A DNA stretch of 64,000 nt from Blastobasis lacticolella (GCA_905147135.1 LR990048.1:17344563-17408562), one strand, 5' to 3'; positions 22,860-33,305 are shown, numbered from the stretch's first letter. Made by a program: numbers and translations. Notes: generated by a model from the sequence alone, not told the origin.

Positions 22860-23744
22860 ATTCAAATGACATTATAAACAGACAAAAAAAAAGTGATACT
22901 CCTACTCTAACAGACTTGCTTTTTCTAATAATCATAAATGCGAATGTTTGTAAGGATCGAACAAATCTTTAATACTGTTGTCAGTTCTGCCACACATGTT
23001 TGACGCGCAAAGGAAAAGTTTGATAAATTTCTTTTTTTGTCTGAACATCCTAATACTTAATTCCTGTTTCTGGTGGTTTCCCTGAAACTGTGTTGCCCCT
23101 ATATTTGTGTTCTACAGATATAAATCCATGGGCAAAACAATTTCTTGGTATAAACATAAGACGTTGTGACATTATCTGTACGTCAATTTTGTAAACTTTT
23201 TATTGTGCACAATAAACTGTAAAATAAATAAATAGACGTAGTGGCTTAACATTCATTTCTTCCAACTGCTGCCCTGCTCTTACGAAATAAGAGGTTTCAA
23301 GATGATATTAAAAAAAAAGAGTTTTTCTTATCCTCAATAGATAGCGCAATTCAGTGCCAACATGTCAAACATACATACAAGATCAATAATATTGAAAGAT
23401 AGATTGTTTGAAATTTCGTTTCTTCCGACAAGTTTTTACGAGGCAATCACGGTTTAGCAACATAAGCTAGCCTTACTCATTTTAGGACATGACTTGAGTA
23501 ATATCTCCTCCTGTCTGACTCTATGGACAAGCTTAACATAAGATTTCAGTGCAGCGCCATCTATTTACATGCAGATAAGGCTTGTTTTTTTTCTTTTAAC
23601 TGTGAAATTGGAAACCTCTCGTTGGTTTTGTAGGATGTATTTGTTGTTGGCCGTCTGTAAAATATACTTTCATTTACAAATATGAGCTAAAGTTATATTG
23701 CGAGCACTTTAATGTGATATATTGACAAAAATCTAGAGTAGTGT
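22860..23744. other. Intron 4 sequence
   Basis: Lies in the last intron of the secreted-protein gene. The part at 23010-23235 ends TTTTTATTGTGCACAATAAAC with (AAAT)n and looks like a plus-strand LINE 3' end; the rest is unassigned. Confidence 0.5.
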
Positions 23745-23895
23745 AGGACCAGATCCGGCCAGATGGAGTGACGAATTGCGAAGGGCTGCTGGTGGATGCT
23801 GGATGCGGCAAGCTGAGGACAGGGTGCATTGGCGCTCATTGAGGGAGGCCTATGTCCAGCAATGGACTGGTATAGGCTGATGATGATGATTGACA
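23745..23895 (+). pseudogene. RTE-like LINE C-terminus
   Basis: The plus strand reads RWSDELRRAAGGCWMRQAED and RVHWRSLREAYVQQWTGIG before TGA, followed by a TGATGATGATGATT tail. It is open across this fragment but lacks the polymerase. Confidence 0.85.
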
Positions 23896-24171
23896 AAAAT
23901 CTATGGCAACTTACTTTGGGTTATTGGTCGAGAACGCCAACTCCGATTGTATACTTTTTTATTAGGTGAATAAGGTCTAAGTTGGTTCACCATTGACTTC
24001 AGAACCTGGTCTACTGCAATCTGAAATACATGTTACAAAAACGTCTCAAAAGTTGATTAAATTTAAAAAATTAAAGGCAGATTAAAAATTTAATACATAC
24101 ATAAAGCTTACGCCTCTGTCCTACTACACACAATAACAAATGACATTAATTTATTGTTTTTATCTAAAGCA

Positions 24172-24366
24172 TGTTCTTCATCGTTCTTACGGTGAGGGAA
24201 AAACATCGTGATTAAACCTGCACATTCAGGCTCCCCTAGTAGCAGGGTCACGGAGGTCAGAGGCAGTCACTCCACTGTAATTACCTGATTTGCTAAATCC
24301 TGGTCAAGGCGAAGCCCAGGCCCTCGTGCGCGAGGGCACAACCGGGACATTATCGCCAAGATGACA
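24172..24366 (+). repeat. SINE-B copy, 5'-truncated and internally deleted
   Basis: TTCTTACGGTGAGGGAAAAA to GGGACATTATCGCCAAGATG, with a deletion of about 35 bp after CACATTCAGG relative to the 62.7-kb copy. Confidence 0.85.
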
Positions 24367-24410
24367 TAAATCATTTTCTTGATATCTACCGAGGAAGGAT
24401 TGACATTTAA

Positions 24411-24612
24411 TCATGATACAATATTTTGGTTAAATAGCATCGTTGTTTTTTTGGCAGGAAATACACTTTTGATGACGGAGTAAAATTCACAGTTAGGGTT
24501 TCTGTACTGGATTCCACGAATTTTGTTCACATTTTCTGCTTTGAGTTCCTCATAGGTCTCAAGGTGGTGTGCATAGACCGATTGTACTGTAATATCGTCA
24601 AAAGTTTCCATC
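24411..24612 (-). CDS. Candidate exon of a nested gene or alternative 3' end
   Basis: Follows a good acceptor, GTTGCATTTTTGCAG ending at 24613. The exon starts G then ATG, and the frame METFDDITVQSVYAHHLETY continues for 66 codons to TGA at 24411. The composition (acidic N-terminal part, few repeats, LNKIRGIQYRNP-like mixed residues) is protein-like and unlike the Arg/Thr-rich host gene. It cannot follow exon 4 of that gene directly, because only the frame with one leading base is open. It could be the coding exon of a small nested gene whose untranslated first exon ends at 29086, or an alternative end reached through the small candidate exon 25615-25678. An AATAAA on the minus strand lies at 24155-24150, beyond a SINE-B copy. 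Function unknown. Confidence 0.4.
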
Positions 24613-25484
24613 CTGCAAAAATGCAACGGTGGTTATTCAACCATATTTTTACGTCAATCTTTTTTCAATATACATCAAGGTAAAATTAAATACACTTCTA
24701 TTCAGTTCTATTTTTCACTTCTATTCTATTTTAAATTCAACTAACTTTTGAGACACCTTTTATAAAACTGCCATTAATCTGTTTCATTTAAGCCATCAGG
24801 CATGGTCTAAAAAGCGCAGTTAGATATGGATCTTAAACTATTATTAACCTTGGTTTAACCTTGTTACTAGGACCACAAAGTAAAAAACGACACGCCCCAA
24901 GCTAGGGCGCAGGCCACAGGGCCAGGTCACGGACAAAGAAGGTCTGGCGCAAAGGTTGTCTAACTTAATATTAGTGGGATACTCTGCAGCTGACTGTACA
25001 AAACATAAGAATAACGAAGAAAATATGATAATTAGCTGTCTGTACCAAAAACTTGTAATAATACAAGTTGTTTAAGTTGTTTTTTAATATCATTTTTGAT
25101 AAAGAAGCACAAAATATTGATATTTACTAATATAAATAGAAGTACCTAACTAAAATTATACCGAATATAATTCTTGTATATTTTATATTACAATTACGGT
25201 TCAATATTTTTATCTTAGTATAGTCATACATAAGACGATAATCACAAAATGTAATCATAAAAGTTGATATATTTCACACGCAAAAAATTGAAGGGTATGA
25301 AAATATAACTCGGATTGATGAAAACTGAGGGTATAGTTACTCATTTAAATATAAAATCTGCGCCAGGCCTTGGTTTGTCGACATACAAACATTATTTAAA
25401 ATATGAGTCTGTAATAATGATTATAAAATACATTTTAAAACCAAGGTCAATTTACGTAAATACCTTTTACCTTCAAGACTATAG

Positions 25485-25567
25485 TTCCTAGACAGGCATG
25501 CTCCATCTTCGGCCGCATCGTCACTTACCACCAGGTGAGATGGCGGTCACATGCCCGTCTAGTCTAA
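25485..25567 (+). repeat. LINE 3' end fragment (RLFLDRHAPS family)
   Basis: AGACAGGCATGCTCCATCTT, GGCCGCATCGTCACTTACCA and GGTGAGATGGCGGTCA give the standard 3' end, plus strand. Confidence 0.8.
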
Positions 25568-25614
25568 TATACAAAAAAATTCACTTGTTACCAAAAAAAA
25601 GAGTTACTACTTAC

Positions 25615-25678
25615 TCCAACTTTCTCCGGCAAAACACGCAAAAACGCCGTGAACGACGCACACACATACTGGATGATG
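25615..25678 (-). CDS. Tentative 64-bp exon
   Basis: A strong donor (GTTGGA then GTAAGTAG) ends it. The acceptor (AATAACAAG) is weak. Its phases would fit between exon 4 (one base carried over) and the exon at 24612 (two bases needed), giving 20 whole codons rich in Arg and Cys. Phase agreement and an open frame in 64 bases are easily met by chance, so this is only a possibility. Confidence 0.2.
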
Positions 25679-26274
25679 CTTGTTATTATCAATAAATATA
25701 AAATTATGTGACATAATTTCATATTAGCTGATTGTTAACCATAATTTATCATAATTCTTGAGGAACATTGATATCATTTTGGCCTTCACTGTTTTGATTA
25801 TCGACGTCTAAGCCATACGACAATTGAATAACTATCTGCATATCAAACCACTGTGACTCAATATGTTCGGTACAGTTGGCGGGAAAAGTGAATATTGATC
25901 GGGATCACAATATAAAAAAATGATTGCCAATATTTAATGGAACAATGTTGGAAATATTGGAATTAATAATGCTCGGTAGCTATCACACAAATAAATTTAA
26001 TAAAAATTATTTCTATAGTTTAAAGAAAGTTAATCGTGGATGTAATTGCAAGATAAGACTGAACGATTGGCATGGTACACTTTTATTATATACTACTTAT
26101 TAAAGGCAGTACAATGAAATCATTTATCCAACTCTCCATTCAACTTTCCCTTTATAAATTTTCTCATTCACACAGTAATACATTGACATAATAAACTATA
26201 TTTTTATTGAAATAAAATAATATATTATTTCTAGTTGACTACTTAACATTGGCCACTTCAGTTGAACATAACAT
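25679..26274. other. Intron 4 sequence, nothing recognised
   Basis: AT-rich, no shared repeat. Confidence 0.45.
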
Positions 26275-26490
26275 GGCCGTGTGGTGACCGACAGAGCAGA
26301 ATAGCAGAAGAGCAATAGCAAGGTAAAATATCTAAAGTCCCCGTTGGCTCGGAAATTGGCAGCAGCGTTTTCGATTGTTATATTTATAACACTGCGATCT
26401 CCAACCCGCCTGCCAAGCGTGGAGTTTATGGCAATAACTTCATATTACGTGGGAGAGGCCCTAAGTCCTGCAGCGGACTGTAAGGCTGAT
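26275..26490 (+). repeat. SINE-C copy
   Basis: Starts GGCCGTGTGGTGACCGACAG and ends CCTGCAGCGGACTGTAAGGC. The segment from CCCTTACACTC to AATGTT is missing compared with the 34.9-kb copy. Confidence 0.85.
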
Positions 26491-26532
26491 TGATGACTTA
26501 GCATTTGGGTTGTCCCCAATGCTAAGTCATCA
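26491..26532. repeat. Perfect 15-bp hairpin at a SINE-C end
   Basis: TGATGACTTAGCATT and its exact inverse AATGCTAAGTCATCA surround 12 bases in which TGGG can also pair with CCCA. It starts where the SINE-C (GAT)n tail would be. Confidence 0.85.
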
Positions 26533-27437
26533 CTATCTTTACTTTATTGTTTTATGCTTTTCCTTTATGGTGTGATCTGGAAAATATTTAGATTTACAAA
26601 TAAACAATTAACTGTGCTTTTAAAGGAAACGGGTAAAAGTCAGTACATACTTCCGTTGACTTTTCGATGTGAATTTAAAAGATATTCCAACTATAACACA
26701 TCACATCATCAGACCAGCCTACAATAGTCCATTGCGGACATTGAGCCCACTTTACATTAGTGGTCATTGGATAGAAATGGTGTTACACTGAACCCTGTCG
26801 GTAACGTTTTTATATTCAATTGATACAAACTACATATTTTATAAGAAAGTTTAATATCCAATGAATTTAATTACATTAATTTTAAATTTTCAATATAGTA
26901 ATTTTCAATAATTAATTTCAAACAATTTCTTTAAGACGTCCATCAACTTCTGATTGCAACTATACGAGTTGTCAACATTTTCGGTACAGTGAAATAAAAA
27001 CCACCTCGATTGTTTTACTAGTAACAAAGAAGTTTACATATAGGTACGTTTGTCCAACTGCTCCAATTAACATGTTATTATTCCCAGGGATATACAGAAT
27101 ACAATACTATTATCTAGCACTATAACTAGGTTACAACAACTTTATGGCACAGGTTTACGTTGGTCTAATGACTGGTAACAACACCACTATCATATCATCT
27201 ACTCATATTGTAATGGTTTAAAAATCGGTTATTCATAATAAACATAATATTTTACATCCTTACCTACTGGGACTTTTTATTCCACTTACAATAATTAGTC
27301 CGACTGTCATCATGTTGGTCCGGTCCACTTGTCGGTCTAAGTGGACTATAAAATTCGTTTTAGTCTGATGGTCGTGCTAAAGAAATAAAAATTTCCTTTT
27401 TGTCTCATGGTTGGACTAAATGATATAATAAACAAAA
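26533..27437. other. Intron 4 sequence
   Basis: A short minus-strand RTE-type end (CACATCATCAGACCAGCCTA) lies near 26700-26745. The stretch 27290-27420 repeats GGACTAAA-like motifs of unknown origin. Otherwise nothing recognised. Confidence 0.45.
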
Positions 27438-27717
27438 AATCATCTTAGCATTAATGTCTGAACTCGCGTGCCAAGGGTCCAGGATCTAGGATTTGGCAAA
27501 TCAAGAATCACAGTGGAGAGACTGCACTGTGATTCCTGATCTGTGCGACTGTGACCGTGACCCTGCTACCAGGAAAACCTAACCAGATAAGATAATTACG
27601 TCACCATAAGAGCATAGGTTAATATTAAACTATGTGATTGGTACGTGGCGGCGGTGGGATTCGAACCCGAAATCTCGCTTACGAGTAGGATACCTTTACT
27701 ACTAGGCCACCGACGTT
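27438..27717 (-). repeat. SINE-B copy with tRNA-like head
   Basis: The right end carries GGGATTCGAACCCGAAATCT (box B inverted) and CTAGGCCACCGACG (box A side inverted). The left end is the ATCATCTTAGCATTAATGTC tail. The middle is rearranged, with TCACAGTG-like sequence duplicated in inverted form. Confidence 0.85.
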
Positions 27718-27759
27718 CCTTCCTACTTCCCCAGTGATATTATCAGTTATTGAGATATC

Positions 27760-27895
27760 CGCAGCAGCTGAGAGGTTCTCGAATTTCAACCACGTACCGG
27801 AAATCGCAGGGTGAGACGCCCCCCATAAGATGACCTTGGAAATATCGTAAAGAGCCGATAGATGCAAGAATCACAGAAACGGTGTAAAAGACGTG
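27760..27895 (+). pseudogene. RTE-like LINE C-terminal remnant
   Basis: The plus strand reads TTYRKSQGETPPIR and a worn WKYRKEPIDA stretch, matching the RTYRKSQGGRPPTRWTDDL-type end with shifts. Confidence 0.6.
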
Positions 27896-27903
27896 GGGGG
27901 GAC

Positions 27904-27967
27904 GTCTGCCAAATCCTGGATTGTGGCCAAGGCTTACCCCGGGTCCTCGTAGGCGAGAGCACAACCA
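27904..27967 (+). repeat. SINE-B 3' fragment
   Basis: GTCTGCCAAATCCTGGATTG to AGGCGAGAGCACAACC, truncated on both sides and abutting the RTE remnant. Confidence 0.75.
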
Positions 27968-27994
27968 TTAAATCAAAGAGGCGGATCTTCGCCA

Positions 27995-28850
27995 CATGAA
28001 AAATCGGAAAGCTGTCGGACCTGATGGAATTCCTTCTGAGTTATGGAAATCGATGGGTTCTCATGGTGTGAGCATCCTTACTGACCTTTTTAACCGCATC
28101 CTTTTCACCGGGATGATACTCATGATCACCCATGGAGGCTGGGTATCATTACTTTAGTCTTCAAAGTCTGCATGGGAATGCAGAAATTACCGCAGTATAA
28201 AGGCGGTGTCTCACACCATAAAGCTCTTCGAACGTTATGTGTGCTCTCGGATCCGACAGAAGTGTACAGTCACGGACTGTTAGTATGACTATCGGCCAGG
28301 GTGTGAAACTCGTAAGATAATCTGGTGGGCGTTGCGGTCCGAGTCCGTATCTGAGGCCTTAGTTTCGTCGTATCTTAGACATTATCCGCGACATGTACTG
28401 CGATTTCCATGAGATGACTGGTGTAATTTGTTACCCCAAAATGCAGGCAAATCTGAAGGGGCAGGCCTCTAAGACCATCATTAGACCTGCTCTCTTATAT
28501 GGCAGCGAGGCTTGTGCCACTACTACAGCAACACATGCAGATTCTGCAGTGAATGTGGAGTGGATGTTCGAAACTTCGACATTCGCGGTAGCCTTAACTT
28601 CCGTGATATTGCAGAAAAACTGTATTAGTACCGCCTTCGATGATACGGCCACGTCTTGCGTCATCCCTGCCAAGCACGGGTAGAAGAATCCGGCTCAAAA
28701 GCGTGTTGAAGTTCGTTAAGGATGACATGGGTGCAAACACACTGGATGAAGGATGCCAAAGACATTGCTATGCACGTCCATAGAGATGCTTGCCCCTCTT
28801 ATACAGATTTTAGATAGGTTGATGTGCTGCTTTCTGCACTAACCTACCAA
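27995..28850 (+). pseudogene. RTE-like reverse transcriptase, heavily decayed
   Basis: The start reads KNRKAVGPDGIPSELWKSMG and SILTDLFNRILFTG, the fingers part of RTE-type reverse transcriptases. Further on, after several shifts, come HHKALRTLCV-like codons (the T-M-K-I-F-E-R block), LKGQASKTIIRPALLYGSEA (the thumb block, I-I-R-P-x-x-L-Y-G-x-E) and a worn C-terminus near 28800. The palm, including the catalytic Asp pair, is deleted between about 28260 and 28320. It shares its layout with the copy at 32.5-34.1 kb but is more degraded. Confidence 0.75.
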
Positions 28851-29085
28851 CAAATAAAAATCAGAAATGTTGATATATATGCCTGTCAGTAGATCAACGT
28901 AAACTTGACAGACTTAACTTCCTAAAAATATAATTCTTAAGCCGTAATTTAACGTCCGACGTACATTTTTGTCTGATGTAGTCCTTCTGGGACTTTACAA
29001 ACACTATAAAATACGCATATTTAGACTTAAAATTATTAAACTAAATAGCACTGAAACATCGTATCAAAAAGAAGCAAATCCTTAC
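28851..29085. other. Intron 4 sequence
   Basis: No recognised feature. Confidence 0.4.
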
Positions 29086-29289
29086 CGGCGGCGGTGCGCG
29101 GTGAACGGCGCGTTCTAGATTTAAACTAGTAATAAACGCTCCGATTTGTCTGGAGCCGACCAACCATCACTTGCAGTCGATACTAATCCTTACGTTGTAC
29201 AAAAAAAAGTTGCTTTTGGATTAATCCGAACCGACCTTGGTCGGATATCCGACCACGTCCCCTGAACCCAAACGCGACTTTATTTTATA
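29086..29289 (-). promoter_or_regulatory. Candidate promoter and first exon of a nested gene
   Basis: TATAAAATA at 29289-29281 on the minus strand would place a start near 29258. From there a transcript would run through a 16-bp perfect palindrome (29254-29239) and an unusually GC-rich stretch (CGCGCCGTTCACCGCGCACC) to a strong donor, CGCCG then GTAAGGATT, at 29085. Joined to the acceptor at 24613 the start context would be GCCGCCGGATGG, a good initiation context for the 66-codon frame. A 14-codon upstream frame is present. The arrangement is suggestive but unproven. Confidence 0.3.
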
Positions 29290-29419
29290 ACGAAAAAGAA
29301 TTAGGATCAATAAGCGAATTACATTTACAGGACAACACGATATTGTATACAGAAATTAGATAAGGAGTTTTAGTAATCAATCACCACAATAAATTTTTAT
29401 TTACGAGTATAAATCGTTT

Positions 29420-29490
29420 CCCACACGCATTGGCGTTGCTAATGTCTATAAGCAGCGGTCACAAGACCGCTTTTCATCAGGTCGTATGGC
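29420..29490 (+). repeat. LINE 3' end fragment
   Basis: ACGCATTGGCGTTGCTAATG and TTTCATCAGG belong to the same 3' end as the 10.0-kb LINE. Confidence 0.65.
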
Positions 29491-29539
29491 AAAAAAACTT
29501 GCTGAATGAGCTATTTTCCTAGCGATATATCCGTGTCTT

Positions 29540-29982
29540 TGTATGTGGTGCATTGGGTTAACAGTTTCAAATAATTGGGCCACATTGAGAGGGAGCGCAG
29601 AGTGTTGTCGGTGAAGAGTAATATGATTGCCCGCAGGTTCGCACGGTGTACTGACGAAGTAAAGATAACACTGTTCAAGTCATACTGTCAGTCGTTCTAC
29701 TCCAGTACCCTGTGGGTGTCATATACGCGACGTGCCTACAACACTCTGCGAGTTCAGTACAACAAAGCCTTCAGGATGTTGTTGCGGCTGCCCAGGTTTT
29801 GCAGCGGCGCCTCAGGAATGTTCGCGGAGGCGCGCACGAACGGCTTCCATGCAATCATGCGCAAGAAAGCCGCGTCGCTGCTGCAGCGCCACAGGAGTAG
29901 TCGCAACAGCATCCTGAAGACCATTGCGGAGAGTGGACTGTCCGATCCAAAACAATTTGATAAAAATAGCCATTGGAGTTAA
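29540..29982 (+). pseudogene. Non-LTR reverse transcriptase C-terminus with stop in FKYLGH block
   Basis: The plus strand reads F-K-stop-L-G-H-I around 29566, where intact relatives have FKYLGH, so a TAC-to-TAA change has stopped the frame. After a gap in the usual acidic stretch it continues ERERRVLSVKSNMIARRFAR, then CTDEVKITLFKSYCQSFYSS, TLWVSYTRRAYNTLRVQYNK and AFRMLLRLPRFCSGASGMFA. It ends at 29980 after about 135 codons. This is the C-terminal, post-palm region of an insect non-LTR element of a family different from the others in the window. It lies inside intron 4 of the host gene on the opposite strand. Confidence 0.85.
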
Positions 29983-30399
29983 GAAATAAGCTAAATTAAA
30001 TTTTTACTAATAGTACTAACATAAAAATTAGGTTAAAGTGTCACCTAACACACTTCTACTAAAACTCTATTGATTTTAAATTCTGAAATAAATATATTAT
30101 TATATTATAATTATTATTATAAATACTCTCATAAATCAGAATAATTATTTTTAATTTGTTGTTGTCATCAGAGTTTAAGAATATCAAAGTATCCTTTAGA
30201 ACCATGCAGCCATAAGATTGTTGTATTTGCTTACGTTCTTAGGCATCACCATCTACTTACGTTCTTTTTACTTTAGCTAGACTTTGAGACTTCGTTCTTT
30301 TGGGTATGAACAATGAATGAAAAAGCTTAAATCACGTTATTCCTTCTTTGGTCCTTGAAATCTTGCAATGGTCTGATACTTAAATGAATATTAGATTAC
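29983..30399. other. Intron 4 sequence next to exon 4
   Basis: AT-rich, no recognised repeat. If exon 4 were terminal, its stop would lie at 30380, but no AATAAA follows within about 300 bases on the minus strand. Confidence 0.45.
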
Positions 30400-30648
30400 C
30401 AAAGTTTTGCATATCATCTTCATCCGTGTAATCAATGCATGTCTCAGTTACTGCTTCTGTTGTCTCTATTTCTATTTTCTTTGTTGTTTCTCTGATTGGA
30501 TGGAGGGTAGGTTTATATTCTCTGCGAGGATAAGTGGCAGTTGTATAGCCTCTACGAGGTTGGTGGGCAGGCGAAGTTCTTGTATAAAACAAGCTGTTTT
30601 TATTTTTCGTCCGAATTAATTTCTTCATAGGTGCCCGAGTTGGTATCA
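30400..30648 (-). CDS. Secreted-protein gene, exon 4
   Basis: The acceptor GTATGTATTTCAACAG ends at 30649. The exon starts TG, completing the codon begun by the last G of exon 3 to give Val. It encodes IPTRAPMKKLIRTKNKN, then FYTRTSPAHQPRRGYTTATY, PRREYKPTLHPIRETTKKI and an acidic end, TETCIDYTDEDDMQNF. The sequence is rich in Arg, Thr, Pro and Tyr, without predicted helices or a known domain. The donor is TTTG then GTAATC, of moderate strength, and leaves one base for exon 5. If that donor were not used, translation would stop five residues later. The clean match of incoming and outgoing phases with exons 3 and 5 supports the splice. Contains the second of the two Cys in the mature protein. 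Confidence 0.8.
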
Positions 30649-30692
30649 CTGTTGAAATACATACGTTGTCATTACAATGAATTAAAATCCGA

Positions 30693-30722
30693 CTGGCCGT
30701 GTGGTGTCTGACAGAGTAACAT
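30693..30722 (+). repeat. SINE-C head fragment
   Basis: GGCCGTGTGGTGTCTGACAG is the start of SINE-C, 30 bp only, 45 bp upstream of exon 4 on its antisense strand. Confidence 0.6.
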
Positions 30723-31230
30723 GTGTGGGTCGGTGAGGAGAAATTCGAAACTACATAATACAACGTAAATTGTTCTTGGGAACCATAAGCCGACTGTAGA
30801 AGAATATTAACTGCTTTAAATTTTTTTGATAACTATATTAAGTAGATAAGTATTATCAGCAACAATAATAATGGCAATAAGTGTTTAGCATTTTTTTTAA
30901 ATTGTATAAATTTATTTACACAATATTTGTTAGAAAAATATGTTCCTGACCTACAGTAACAGTTCCGCTTAGGCCTCGTGATTCACGTTATCTCTTACAG
31001 GTATTCCAGGATTTGAGTTTTTATAATAATCAGAGACATAGAAATTACAGAAAATAGCATTTTAAATTCTAATAAAATATATGTCAATACATATATTTTT
31101 AACCAATGTTAAGGACCTAATCTAGTCAAAATAGTTAAAAGTGACACGATTTGATGAACTTCACTTTTTTGTAATTTTTCAACGTAATGACAAAACTATT
31201 TACATTTTATATTTAACTTTTGTAATCAAC
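30723..31230. other. Intron 3 sequence, nothing recognised
   Basis: AT-rich. Confidence 0.45.
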
Positions 31231-31557
31231 TAAGGGAACGTACCCATACTACGTGACCTGTTTTTTAAGATTTTTTGACCCCCCCCCTCCCCTCGGTGAC
31301 CACTCTCGTAGTATATGCCAAGACCCCCCCCCCCCTTAAAGTTTTTCGTAGCATTGACAAGTATTATTTTTAATTATTTCGCAGGCAGAAAGTGTAACAA
31401 ATGAAAATAATTTGACTCATATTTGCAATTTCTTGCGGCGAAATCGACTACGTAACAAAAATTTAAGCCACCCCCCCGCTCCTGTGACTGAGCGTAGTAT
31501 TTTGAAGATCTCCCTCCCCCCCCTAAACGGGTCACGTAGTATGGGTACGTTCCCTAA
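31231..31557. mobile_element. MITE with TAA duplication and C-tracts
   Basis: The 321-bp element (31234-31554) has perfect terminal inverted repeats GGGAACGTACCCATACTACG continuing to 25 bp. It is flanked by TAA on both sides (31231-31233, 31555-31557). Several runs of 7-13 C lie inside. A three-base TAA duplication fits the PIF/Harbinger type; no transposase is present. Confidence 0.85.
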
Positions 31558-32479
31558 AGACAATAAATATTTACAGACAAATTCGCTTAGTTTGACTCTT
31601 ATTTGGGGATAGTTTTTTAAGCCTTTATAGCTTTATGTGACATTTCTGTAACAAACCCAAATAATCTCTCTAAAATACGTACGAAATTTATTTAGTTCAT
31701 TTAAATCTTTGTAGCAATACTATAACATATCACTGAACAACTTTGTATCGAGTAAAAATCATTGATGGGGTAACCTATCGACTTGTGTGAATTTGAATTT
31801 TGCGCGTTGAATACAGCGACAGATTAGAACACTAGCAGGTTTTGAATTTCAAAATAAGTTATAGAGAATGTATAAAATTGTGTTGTTTACGTGAAAACCT
31901 ATAGGTATGTATATAAAGTAATGCGTTTCGTGTTAGCAATGCAAAATTTTATCTTTTTTATATAACATTGGTAACTTTTTATGTTTGTAACAGTCCTGTT
32001 ACATTGAGGGGCAACGGTTATGTAAGTTGTAAGTAAAGTATACAAGTATTGATGCTAAAATGTCTCATTTTATTTTAAAATTCGTTACGATCGATGCAGT
32101 ATGATGAGGTTAAATTTAAATTTAAAAAAAAAGCAAATTATTGGTATATTATATCGAAGAGTAAGAATCTCAACTCAAGAATCAAGAACTCAAGAGAAAA
32201 AGATCTCAATGACAAACAAACGTCTTCATCATAATTTTGACTTGAGATAGGTGAAACTTATGCAAGCTTGGCCTAATGCCGAACATCAAGAGACGAATTT
32301 CTTTAGGAATAGAAATTCAAGCCAAAGAAACGTAAGGGTCCTGCAGAACAAGTTCCTGCATTGGCAGTAAGCCAGGACCAGGTCGGCCACTGGCCGATTT
32401 GGGTCCAAAAACTAATATGTTGCAAGATGTCCAAATGCACTGGCGTTTCACAAACAATTTGTAAATTAGTAAATATCAT
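31558..32479. other. Intron 3 sequence
   Basis: No recognised feature until the LINE remnant. The open frame from 32361 is not reverse-transcriptase-like before about 32490. Confidence 0.45.
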
Positions 32480-33305
32480 ACAACTTAAAGCTATTGGCCA
32501 TGACGGAATACCCATAGAAACCTGGAAAACAATTGGGACCCGGGGCATACTTTTGCTTACTAAGCTTTTCAACAGGATTGTAGCTACGGGGCTTTTACCT
32601 GACGCGTGGCGCGTAAATAATATCACGCCAATCTATAAAGGAAAAGGCAGTGTGCAAGAGTCCGGCAGCTATCGAGGTATCAAACTTATGAGCCACACAA
32701 TGAAGCTATTCGAACGGATTATTGACCAGAGACTTCGCCATGAATGCTCATTGTCGGAATGTCAATACGGCTTCAGGCCGGGCTGCAGCACCATGGATCC
32801 AATCTTTGCTCTCAGGGTCCTCCAGGAGTCCCATTGCAGTAGGAATAAGCCGTTGCATTACGCATTTATCGACCTGCAGAGGGCTTTCGACAGTGTCCCC
32901 CAGGAAATAATTTGGTGGGCTCTGAGAGCAAAGTCTGTGCCCGAGGCGTACATTTGTATTATACAGGACATATATGCCAATATTGGAGCTGTAGTCAAAA
33001 CCATCGTAGGTCATACTAATAAATTCCCGATTACTGTAGGTGTTCACCAGGACTCTGTGCTGAGTCCTTACTTGATTTGCATTGTGCTCGATGCCCTCTC
33101 AGCGGAAATTCAGGACATGCCTCCCTGGCATTGTACTGGTGAGCAAGCTCAGGCAGGACCTTGAGACTAGGGTAAATACGTGGAAGGACGTGCTAGAAAA
33201 CGGTGGTTTGAAAGTGAACGTCGCCAAAACAGAGTATATGGCCAGCTGCAGCGCGGATCCCAACACTATCCGTATAGGTAATAGAACTGTTAATAGAACA
33301 CATTT
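32480..33305 (+). pseudogene. RTE-like reverse transcriptase, part 1
   Basis: The open frame reads KAIGHDGIPIETWKTIG, NRIVATGLLPDAWRVNNITP, SYRGIKLMSHTMKLFERII, QYGFRPGCSTMDPIFALRVL and LHYAFIDLQRAFDSVPQEII (motif A Asp kept). It then reads GVHQDSVLSPYLICIVLDAL, where the usual G is D in the motif B block, and DMPPW at about 33125. There the MLFADD catalytic box expected in this family is deleted and the frame shifts; the next frame resumes IVLVSKLRQDLETRVNTWKD and reaches NVAKTEYMASCSADPNTIRI before the SINE-A insertion. The endonuclease is absent. It cannot be active. It sits in intron 3 of the host gene, on the opposite strand. Confidence 0.9.

Noticed and set aside
30380..30400. Exon 4 as the last exon, ending NLIFI
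   Set aside because: No polyadenylation signal follows nearby, while the donor and a phase-matched exon with a strong acceptor at 22854 give a longer open protein. Not fully excluded.
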